Shown: positions 55,281 to 64,000 of the stretch, in pieces
Position numbering within the stretch: position 1 is the stretch's first letter
Layout of the letters: every line of letters begins with the position of its first letter
Assembly (NCBI GenBank): GCA_034401135.1
Contig: JAWZSP010000005.1
Span: 3,348,001 to 3,412,000, forward strand
Direction: 5' to 3'
Source of the DNA: Volutella citrinella
Taxonomy: Eukaryota; Ascomycota; Sordariomycetes; Hypocreales; Nectriaceae
DNA: 64,000 bases
The notes under the pieces: generated by a model
What the model saw: the letters and a program-made list of their open reading frames with translations, nothing else
Databases searched by the model: none
What the model was told of the DNA's origin: nothing
Program-made: the position numbers and the translations under genes

Positions 55281-58200
55281 TCATCGGAGGGGCAAGGTTG
55301 TCGTAGAGCTAGCCCCTTGAGCCCGCGAAGGACCTGGCTGTCTCACAATATAGTCTTTGTTCTCAATCGTCACACTCTTTGTCATATGATTGACCTTGTA
55401 CACACCAACCAGGCGCGCCGCAAGCTCGAACATGTTGTTGCGCAGTGAAATGACGACGAATTGGGCGTTCTTGGTGCGCTCCTTGATGTAATTGGCGACA
55501 ATGGAGACCTGGAATGAGTTGTCAGTCATCTGTGAGTGATGTGGAAGGCAGTGGCGATTGGTTCAGTGACAGCCGAGTGTCTCGGAAAGGGAAACAGAAT
55601 TGCACTCACGTTTCTGAAGTCCAACGCAGCGTCAATCTCGTCCATGACGTACAGCGGCGTCGGCTTGTAGTGGTGCAGAGCAAACACGAGAGCCAGACTG
55701 CTCAGCGTCTTCTCACCACCAGACAGGTTGCTGATGTTCTTCCAGCTCTTCTTTGGCGGCATTACGCTGAAGAGAATGCCCTCGCTAAAGGGGTCGAGGC
55801 TGTCGACGAGTTCCAGCTCTGCATTGCCGCCCATGGTGATCATTTGGTACATCTCCTTCAGGCGAAGCGAGATCATGCTGAAGCCTTCCATGAATCCTTC
55901 CAGACGCAGTCGGCGGAGGTCGTCGCACCGCTTCTTGGCTGCGTCGCGCTGTGCGATGGCAGTCTGGAGATCCGAAGATCGAGCTGCATGTTCCTCCACA
56001 CGGCGGCGGTACTCACCCAGCACCCCTAGGTCGACGCTCACATTCTGCGTCTTCTCCTCGAGCGCGGCGATCTCGCCCTTGAGGCTTTCTTTGCTCATGT
56101 CGGCTAGCTCGTCTGGGGTATACCTGGGTAGTTCATCTGCGCCGCCGCTTGGTTCCTCACTATTTTCGGCGTCTTCATCCTCAGCGGGAGCGTCGTCCAT
56201 TTCAACATCCTCATCATCATTAGCCGCGGGTGTGCCTTCTTCCGTCTCGGTAGGCTGCGATGCTGGCGGAGCAGGGGTTGAATGGCCAACGAGATCGTCA
56301 ATGTTCTGCAAAACAAGCTTGCCGAGCTTGTCGTCCCAGTAGCGAAGTCGCCTCTGGTTCTCATGGAGAGCCTTCTGGTTCTCCTCGAGCTTGTTTCGCA
56401 TCTCAATCTCGACTGCACGAGTCTCATTCAACTCGGATGTCTTCTCATCAAGCTCCGCTTTGAGAGCCTTCAGCTCCTTCTTCTTGGCAGCCAGCCCCTC
56501 CTCGGCCTCATCGACCTGGCCCTGGAGCTCCTCGGCTTTTTCGCCTTGATGGTTTATATCGTGGTCAAGGCCTTCTAGGTCCTTGGATGCGCTGTCGAGT
56601 TCTTTGGCGGCCTTGGCTTGGTCTTTGTCGAGCTTGACCTTTTGCTTCTCTGCCTTGGCCTTGGTGACCTCGGCGGTGGAGATGGCTTCGTTGTTGGATG
56701 TGATCTCCTCCTTGGTAGAGTCGACCTTGGCTCGCTGGGCGCGTAGCTTTTCACCTCCAACTTCCATGATCTTGTCTTGAAGGGCCTTGATCTCAGCCTC
56801 CACACTAGCAGTTTCGCCATGGAGCTTCTCAACCTCCTTGTTCAGCTTGGCAATGTCCTTTTGCAAGGTCGCCATTCGGCTGTTGTCAGTGGCGGAAGGC
56901 TGATACGCCTTGCTCAGTTCCTTCATTCTTCGCTGAATGTCTGTGATATTTCGAGTTGCGCTTTCGACTTCGAGACTAATCTTTTGCATCTTGGTTTCAA
57001 GCTGGGGGATTTCGTCATTCAGTTCCCTGAGGCGAGACTCGCATTGTCGCTGATAGTCTTGGAACTCCTGAAACTTCGTCTCCCACGAGTCACGATCGCT
57101 CTCGAGTTTGGCAACTTGCTCCTTGCTGATATCCGAGACCGGCTTGGAAGACATGAGTCCCTTCTTGACGGTGGTGCCACCACCGGACATGGTACCAGAC
57201 TTGTCGATCAATTCACCATCAAGAGTGACAACTCGCCATCGCTTTGCACCATAGGCAATTCTGTTTGCTTGGGCCAAGTCGGTGGCGACTAGTGTGTCTT
57301 GCATGGCATGATAGAATGCTGGCCTGAACCTATCTTCCTTGGCCTTGACCAGATCAAAGAGCCGAGGAGCATTTTCAGGAGTCTGAATCGGGGAAAGATC
57401 TCGGGCTCTGAGCTTGTCCAAGCAGATGAAGTTGCCTCTGCCCAAGTTGTTCTTGCGAAGGTATTCGATGCACTGTTGACCAGACTCGACACTCTCAGTC
57501 ACAAAGTTGTCGAGGGCCCCGACTGCTGTGGAAATGGCGACATCGTACTTCTGATCAATGGTGCCGAGATTGCCAAGTCGACCGTGGAAACCATCGATAC
57601 GGCCAGATTCCCGCATGCGCATCAGAGCGGCGAGGACGTTGCCTCGTGTTTGCGTGCTCGAAAGGTTGGAACGAGCTTCGTCTGCTTTTTGTCTAGCATT
57701 CGAGATCTTGGACCTGATCTTCGGTTCTTGAGCCTTGAGAATCTCAAGTTCCTCCTCCATCTTGGCGGCCTCCTTGAGCAGCTCTGCCCTTTCCGCCTCG
57801 CACTCCTTCATTTCCTTCGTCTTGTTCCGCTTGCCCTCTTCGATGGTGACGATCTTGGCCTCGAGTTCTTCAACGGCAACAGCACCGGCATTTGCCTTTT
57901 CTTGTAGGATGTTGAGCTCACTTTCAGCTACGGCAATGGCCGACTGCTTCTGGTTGATCTTCTCCGTCCAAGGCTCCAGCGACTTCTGCAAGGCTGCAAT
58001 CTTGTCGGAAAAGGCTTGAGTTTTCCCCTTGAGACTATAACGGATGTTGGTGAGTTCTGCCTCCTCCGCTTGCATCTGGGCCTCCAGCTCGGTAATTTCC
58101 TCTGTTCGTGTGTTGATTTCTTCCGCGCATTGCTCAATCGTCTCATCGGCCTCTGCAGATGATGTTTCTGCATTCTTGATCGTTTTCTCGAGCTTCTTCT

Positions 58201-59862
58201 TCTTGTCCTCGAGGAACTTGCGTTTCTCATCGAATTTGACACGCTCCTGCTCAAACTTGGCCATCTCCTTGACTAATACTTGAGTCTGCTTCTCCTGGGC
58301 CTCGAATTCCTTGGCCCCTGAAGCGTGTGCCTTTTGGAGGTCCTTGATGATCTGCTCTCCACCATGATGCTTTTCGAGTTCGACATCGAGCTGAGCCTGC
58401 ATTTGGCTGATAGCCTCCTCAGTGACGGTAAGATTGTCGTTGCACTCTTGAATGTAGAGCTGGTAGAGGGCGGATTGCTTCATGGCAAGCTCATTCTCGT
58501 CGCGGACAAAGGCGAGTGCCTTCTCTTTCTTGTCTTCCAGACTCTGCTTCTCCTTCTCGACATGTTGCACTCGGCCGCTCTTTTCCATGCAAATGTCGTT
58601 GAGTGTCTCGACCTCGGTGGCGGACTCCTCAATTGGCGTCTTGTACTTGGAAGTACCGATAATGTCCTCTAGATACTCGAGCAGACCATCTTCGTGCTCA
58701 TTTCCGGCCTTGGGCTTCATCTGAGCAATCGACTCAACCTCACCCTGAAGAATCAGGAATCGCTTGTGATCCAGATCGACGCCTCGGTCGCGCAAGAGCG
58801 TTGTAACAGTGGTGAAGTTCGACTCCTTGTTGTTGATGTAGTACTTGCTAGAATTGTTACGGAAAGCCTTTCGGGAAATGACGAGATTCGAGTCGGGAAT
58901 AACTTCGTGTCCACCGCCAGGCTGCAAAACTGTAAGTAATTGTGCTGCACAAGCCAGAGAACGGGACCTACCTGATCCATTACTTCCTGGAAGTGCACTT
59001 CCACTTCGCAGTACTCCAAGTTGGGGTGCTGGGCGGAGTTGTGGATGAGGGCGGAGATCTTGCCCTGGCGCATCTTGCTGGCACGGAAACCAAAAACGAA
59101 GAGGAGCGAGTCGATGACGTTCGACTTTCCGGAACCATTGGGTCCAACAACCGACGAGAACGAGGCGTGGAAGGGGCCGACTTCCTGCCTACCAGCATAA
59201 CTCTTGAAGTTGTTCAGAATCAGGTAGGTGAGGACAATACGCGACTTGGGAGTAGTGTCCTCAACCACTGGGACGGTCATGGTTCGCGATTTTAGAACGA
59301 TATCCATTGGTTTCTCCATGATGGTGTCCATGGGCTTGATAGGCTTGACGGTTGCCTGCGTCTCATCGAAATTCTGGCTACTGTTCATGGAGGAGTTCGT
59401 TATATCTGCCAACGGAGAGGCTTGGGCCTTCAATGACTCTGGCGATGCTGTAGGATTGGGTGTCGGAGGGGTGAAGTCTGGTGCTGATGCCAGGGAGCTT
59501 CGAGACGCTGCACTGGGCCGTTTTCGCGCTGGGGCTTTCTTAGGCGGAGTTTCTGGCTCGGCCTTGGTGGTCTCGTCCGCGTTGAATACCTCGCTGGGCT
59601 CAAGAGCGACGGCAGGGGCTGGCGTCTTGCGCGGGCGTCCTCGTCTAGAAGAAGCGGCGGGTGCTACAGCTGGCGTGGCTGACTTGCGCCCGCTCCGTGT
59701 CTGCCGCCGAGGGCTCTTAGGAGCCTCCGGTTCGAAATCATCTTCGCCCTCGTCGTGGACTCGAGACTGGTTTACGGAGAGTTCGTCCTCATCGTCAGAG
59801 TCGACAATGGCCGTCCGCCGGGTCGCGCGTCGAGTGGGCCTCGACGGAGATGTCGCCGGCAT
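55281..59862 (-). CDS. SMC4: Condensin subunit SMC4
   Basis: Exons 58972-59862, 55610-58921 and 55281-55508 give 1476 residues. SMC4 pairs with SMC2 in condensin, which compacts chromosomes in mitosis. A basic, Pro-rich tail of about 205 residues with several SP/TP sites precedes the head: LILNNFKSYAGRQEVGPFHA and Walker A GPNGSGKSN near 240. The coiled-coil arms flank the hinge around RIDGFHGRLGNLGTIDQKYD to DKSGTMSGGGTTVKKGL. The C-terminal head has the signature NLSGGEKTLSSLAL and Walker B YVMDEIDAALD. The first acceptor was placed so that MDQ joins PGGGHEVIPDS; a nearer AG would break the frame. The hinge and RFLILQGEVESIAQMKPK favour SMC4 over other SMC proteins. Confidence 0.97.
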
Positions 59863-60257
59863 GCTGGCTGTGGTATATCTTGTCGCTGTGGTGGTTAATA
59901 AAACGAAAACGAGAAGCTTTCACTGCATTCGCTCTCGCTTGCTCAAATCGTCGGCACCGTGGGCCGAGAGAAGGAGCGGTGATGGTGTCTAGGTGTGTTG
60001 TGAAAGTGGGCAACTAGAGCGGTTGCGCCCCGCGTTTGTTTGGAAATGTCCCAATTAGTGTCGTAGTTTGTAAACAATGCCTGCTCGCACCCCACCCTGA
60101 CAGGGACATGAGTGCCGGGTGCGCATCACGTGATAGCGCGAAACTGGCGTCCCGCCAATGGAATTCTGTGTGCTCATGACAGCTTCAGCTTTCGTAGCTT
60201 CAAGACATTTGATTAGGCTCGAGCTTGTGAGCTGCGACACTCTCACCCAACATCGAA
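59863..60257. other. Intergenic, divergent promoter region
   Basis: About 0.4 kb between divergent SMC4 and the ELYS-like gene, so probably a shared promoter. It includes GCGCATCACGTGATAGCG near 60121, whose CACGTG core is an E-box-like palindrome. Confidence 0.45.
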
Positions 60258-61288
60258 ATGTTTGATTACAAAAACCTCCATGACGTGTTTCCCGCTGGGT
60301 TGCCCAACCCATACGACCGGAAGCTTCAGCATGATATTGATGCTTGCCGCAAGAGCTTCGACGGGGTCCTCTTCATCGACCGTGTTCTGCGGGCGGTTGG
60401 CATCACAAAGGGTCTGTCTAACTGGAGTTACCTCTGGATGACAGCGCTGACGCGTTTTGATTTTAGCCAAGGTCTACCCTCCGAAGACCGATAATGCATT
60501 AAAGCAATTGCACCAGCAAGTCTGCGACGCAAAGATGTCGCAGCAGCACAAGTTTTCCCTATTTTACTACATTCTCCTGGATTTCGACGAGTCCAGCCGA
60601 CAGAACTTGGCTGAAGGCTTCTCCGAGGCTTCTGGAATGCCCAACAAGTACCAGCTTTTCATGAAGGGCCTTTGGTATCTGGACCGGCAGGATCTCCCTG
60701 TAAGTTGACATTCGACCTCTGACTGATCCTTGCGCGGAAATTGACGAGCCAATGCAGCGGGCCTTGGAATACCTCGCACATCCCTCTCTCGTACCCGACT
60801 TCGCCGACGACATCCTCACCGTTCTTGTTCGCCGCGCCGAAGACAACAACTTCAGCTTGGCCCTGTCCTATTTCCACAGCGCTCAGCCAGTTCTCAAGAC
60901 ATCGGCAGCCCTCGAGCTTCTCTTTGGCGCAATGGCACGAACAAACGTATCCGAAGCCTTCTTCTTCTCCCGCACATACCCCGAGAACGCGCGTGAGCTC
61001 CTCTTCCAGCAGCTCATTGCCTCTGTCCTGAACAGCGCTCCTGGTGAGGATTTCTCGACGCGTGTTTCGGACCTTGTATTTTCTCCTTTCGATGCTCTGG
61101 AGGAGAAGTGGTTCGAGCACTATCTGATTAGCGGCAATGGAAATGCCCACCCCAAGGCGAAGGACACGCTTTTGATTCGGAAAATCGCCTGCGATCGCTT
61201 CTCGGATGTCGCACAAATCAAGCAGGGCGGCCATTGGTCTGGTATTCTTGAGGGCATCAAGAGTGGCATTAGTGGGCACGCCGAATGA
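60258..61288 (+). CDS. ELYS-like nuclear pore assembly protein
   Basis: Exons 60258-60411, 60467-60699 and 60758-61288 give 305 residues. The first intron uses a weak GTCTGT donor but the join AKVYPPKTDNAL is clean and keeps frame. The protein is all helical: FDYKNLHDVFPAGLPNPYDR, SFDGVLFIDRVLRAVGI, LFYYILLDFDESSRQNLAEG, KYQLFMKGLWYLDR, RALEYLAHPSLVPDFADDIL. This arrangement fits the fungal ELYS-like domain, which takes part in building nuclear pores and attaching them to chromatin. The vertebrate protein is far larger; the fungal form is only this domain, so the length is normal. It is divergent from SMC4; the two share chromatin-related roles, which may be chance. Confidence 0.85.
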
Positions 61289-61930
61289 GCCCAGATGTTG
61301 CTTCGATATTTTTCAGACCTATGAGATTCGTTTTTGGGCATAGCGATGGCGTTCAACGGCATGCTCTTCCATACTGGCAGCCATACCTAGGTAGATCGAG
61401 CAAACATACACACCATATTGAGTTACACCTTAAACTGGCGCGTGAATTTGTGCTTTGTGTGTTTTCAGTTGCCTCATCTCCTGCACCGTCTCAGCCTCAA
61501 ACGTCCACAGACCTCTTGTGGCATGAGCCAGACCTGTTGCGTCCATGAAGATAGACGGGAGCCTGACCGAACAGCTACCAAGCAATTAGCGAGCTAGCCC
61601 AGCCACAGGGTGAAAGCGGTGACTGCAGCCCGGGATTACTGGCTGAGTTATCTCGGAAAGAAAGCGCGCCAAAGCTAGCCTCGACTACGGCAATGGACTA
61701 GTTGTACAACGAGGTAGGTCGTTCTCCCCTAATTGGCGCCCTCTTAGAGCACCCCGTAGACAAGGGATTCCCCGTGATCGGAAATTCGGGATCTCGCACT
61801 ACCAGCCGAGACGCTTGAGATGTCCAAGCATAAATATAGTCGGGCAGCTCTTCCGAGATGTTCGGCGTATTAGACGTAAGCGAATTTTGATTATCCCATT
61901 TTCTTTTTTCGGCTGGTCAGTGAGAGCAAG
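61289..61930. other. Intergenic, tandem gene spacer
   Basis: About 0.64 kb. Contains a short open frame at 61815-62066 overlapping the next gene in another frame. No repeat or RNA gene found. Confidence 0.5.
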
Positions 61931-62515
61931 ATGGTGTGCCGCACGCCCATCACCACGGAACAGGCACCGGCGCCGCTTGCTGGTATCTACAACCAGGCTA
62001 TTGTCGCCAATGGCTTTGTTTTCACGTCAGGCGTGCTGGCCCAAGATCCAGAGACAGGCGGGATAATCGAGGGTGACATTCAGGCACATACTGTATGTTG
62101 GGTTACAATGCCGCCGCCTCACCACCCCTGTCCGGTCGGGGGTCACTCCGTAGGGCTGACGACAGGGCTAACCATGTGTCTCTGAAGCACCGAGTCATTC
62201 GGAACCTCGGCGCGATTCTGGAGGCTGGAGGCTCTAGCCTCAACGATGTTGTTGAGGTCAACGTCTACCTGGCCGACATGAAGGACTTTGCGGCGATGAA
62301 CGAGGTGTACATGCAGTACTGGGGCCAACTTAAGCCTACGCGGACGTATGTCCCATCCCATTCCAATTCCACCGCCGTTGCCAGACAGAAGGGCTGACCT
62401 GTTGATGCTATTTTTGGATAGTTGTGTTGCCGTCAGGACGTTACCCATGAATGCTGACGTGGAGATTAAATGCGTTGGTGTTCTGAAGCAAGACCCTCCG
62501 CCTTATAAGTTATAG
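61931..62515 (+). CDS. RidA/YjgF/YER057c/UK114 family protein
   Basis: Exons 61931-62092, 62188-62345 and 62422-62515 give 137 residues, close to the family length of about 130. RidA proteins release ammonia from reactive enamine and imine intermediates and so protect pyridoxal-dependent enzymes; some members have other roles. The sequence starts [20 protein letters not shown] and continues with [58 protein letters not shown], then, after the last intron, [20 protein letters not shown]. The Arg in CVAVRTLP is the conserved substrate-binding Arg of active members (R-x-LP), and the final Glu in DVEIKC is also in place. Whether it is cytosolic or mitochondrial is not shown; no clear leader is seen. 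Confidence 0.92.
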
Positions 62516-63333
62516 AGCAGACCAGGCGAATGTTCGGGTGGGGAACGCGGGAGAGGGTTGCGCAAATAATTTATGATATCCTGTTGCTTGAATGCGAGTT
62601 TTTATGGATGGAGTTGGATTGGCTGGAGTGCTCTGACACGGCGCATCGCCTTGACCATTAGCTTAGATAGTTTGTGGGGATAAGGTGTCGAGCTAGGGAC
62701 TTGAGAATTGAAAAGCTGTGAACAAACGAAAACAAACCAGGACGAATTCAACATTTCACCACACTTCTTTTTCACAATTGCCAACTCGTCAGGCCACGGA
62801 AGAGCAAGAAGAGGCGATGCGGCCCATGCAGTATCAGACTGTGGAGGTGATAGCCTTCGCAAGCTCCTCAACAGCAGCGTCGAAGCATGCATATCGGCAT
62901 TCTTGATAATGTCAATTCCTGGGGATAATTCTCCCAGTATTCATCAATTTTGGACTGAAAGATGTCCGGAGCTGCAATAGTCCCCCATTTAAAAAAAATG
63001 TATCAACTGTATCGTGGGTGGGGCAGCTTCTTGTCCACGGTTGGCACTATGTACGTTGGTAGGACGTGTGATGCAGATATCTCGTCTAATCGCGGCTGAT
63101 CAAACCCTTTTATTTTCCGGGCCTATCTATGTTCATAAAGCTGTCGCTAAGACTCAAATACCTGCTAGTTGTGGCAATACTATGTAGCTACACTATTCGT
63201 CCCTAATCTCTTCCATTTTGAACCTGACCTTTCAGGTGCTGCCTACCATCAGAAGCGGCCATCGAGCTGACTGGGTGAGCCAAAGCCGGAGGCAGTCATT
63301 TCTATTGGCGAGTTTGCCTAAGTGGCAGACACT
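62516..63333. other. Intergenic between converging genes
   Basis: About 0.8 kb with an A-run near 62989-62999. Short frames only, none supported. Confidence 0.5.
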
Positions 63334-64000
63334 TTACAGGTTCTTCTTGCCGGCCTTGAGGGCCTTGACCTGGGCAAATGCCTTGGCAGTCTCGCAGGCG
63401 CTGGACCAGACGAGGCAGAATGGAATGACGATCCAAAAGGCGTTGCAGAGGAAGTAATAGGCCCAGAAGTAAAACTGCTCAGGCCGGCAGGTGACGATTT
63501 GGTAGATGATGTGGCTGAAGGAGCAAGTTGCGTAGTACAGCACATCGCCGTACAGCTGTCCGAGGCTAACAACCAGCTGAATAGGGTGGCGAAGAGGGTG
63601 GTCCTTGACAATGCAGTAGACGATGAAGAAGGACATGGGGCCCCAGAAGAATGCGGTGACAGTTTCCATGGAGACGAGGAAGGCATCCTGGGTCAGGTAT
63701 CGGGAGTCGGATAGAGAGTATTCCTTCCACAACTGGCCGAAGAGATCCATACGGCTGGACATGTCAAGGAAGTTGACAGAGAAGTAGCCTATGCGGAGAT
63801 AGTCAGCGAAACCCCGGGAGAAGTGGTAATTCGACCAACATACCCTCGAAGAACAGGTGGATGCAGCCGCAGAGTGCCCACCACATGGTAACGGCCCTCT
63901 CTCCATTAGAGAGACTGGGACGCGTCTGCTGGATGAGGATGTGGGTAGCGAGGAAGACACCGACACAGAGAACACCGAACCAGGTGACGAGAACAGGCGC
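63334..64000 (-). CDS. Emopamil-binding (EBP) domain protein, N-terminus beyond window
   Basis: Exons 63844-64000 (open at the window edge) and 63334-63788 give the last 203 residues. The join, HLFFEG-YFSVNF, restores the EBP pattern WWALCGCIHLFFEGYF. The EBP fold continues with LFGQLWKEYSLSDSRYL, METVTAFFWGPMSFFIVYCI, HPIQLVVSLGQLYGDVLYYA and FWIVIPFCLVWSSACETAKA, giving four or more membrane helices. EBP is the sterol 8,7-isomerase of animals and plants; most fungi use Erg2 for that step, so fungal EBP-domain proteins may have other sterol-related roles. The conserved Glu in FFEG and in SMETVT agree with catalytic acids of the family. It ends in KALKAGKKNL, a lysine-rich tail suited to ER retention. 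Confidence 0.85.
   Translation of the reverse strand, partial: RLFSSPGSVFSVSVSSSLPTSSSSRRVPVSLMERGPLPCGGHSAAASTCSSRVCWSNYHFSRGFADYLRIGYFSVNFLDMSSRMDLFGQLWKEYSLSDSRYLTQDAFLVSMETVTAFFWGPMSFFIVYCIVKDHPLRHPIQLVVSLGQLYGDVLYYATCSFSHIIYQIVTCRPEQFYFWAYYFLCNAFWIVIPFCLVWSSACETAKAFAQVKALKAGKKNL

Overview
The window is nuclear DNA from a filamentous ascomycete, most likely a sordariomycete and probably of the order Hypocreales. The evidence is many short introns (about 45-80 bases) with GT..AG ends and CTAAC/CTGAC branch sites, GC-rich coding sequence, and typical fungal families: Zn2Cys6 regulators, P450, DAL5-type transporter, GH18 chitinase and fungal-only proteins. There is no operon structure; genes lie on both strands with 0.3-1.9 kb between them. 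Exon coordinates were worked out by eye from reading frame, splice signals and protein continuity.

Layout. 0-8.4 kb: the end of a DUF1993-like gene, two unnamed membrane proteins, a DUF7053-like protein, a small MRX7-like mitochondrial protein, an AT-rich island, and an EH-domain protein with a Cys-rich tail. 9.9-19.5 kb: a CTF1/FAR-like regulator, a long coiled-coil protein, an Mpv17/PMP22 protein and KGD2 (E2 of 2-oxoglutarate dehydrogenase). 20.7-30.3 kb: the accessory region described below. 30.8-42.8 kb: mitochondrial HTD2-like dehydratase, a Zn2Cys6 regulator, an acyl-CoA dehydrogenase, a P450 and an allantoate-permease-type MFS transporter. 44.4-51 kb: GH18 chitinase, NOP56, and a head-to-head pair of ubiquitin-eS31 and eS26. 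51.6-64 kb: a secreted Ser/Thr-rich protein, condensin SMC4, an ELYS-like nucleoporin, a RidA-family protein and a partial EBP-domain protein.

The most interesting part is 20.7-30.3 kb. A small protein (277 aa) has an N-terminal helical domain like those heading fungal NLR proteins but no NTPase, and ends in two imperfect repeats (N-x-A-x3-A-x-Q-x-N). The same motif occurs near the N-terminus of two neighbouring minus-strand genes, and in the best-matching case a second Asn lies exactly 29 residues after the first, as in the NLR-like protein. Those minus-strand genes are paralogues, and each is paired divergently with a plus-strand gene; the plus-strand genes are also paralogues. So a two-gene cassette has been duplicated. 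All four cassette proteins carry what looks like a decayed retropepsin-like fold. The repeats resemble HET-s-type amyloid signalling motifs, which normally link an NLR to an effector encoded nearby. I infer, without proof, that this may be an incompatibility or immune-type signalling locus.

The rest is mostly housekeeping: mitochondrial metabolism (KGD2, HTD2, acyl-CoA dehydrogenase, MRX7-like, Mpv17-like), ribosome production (NOP56, eS31, eS26) and chromosome or nuclear-pore structure (SMC4, ELYS-like).
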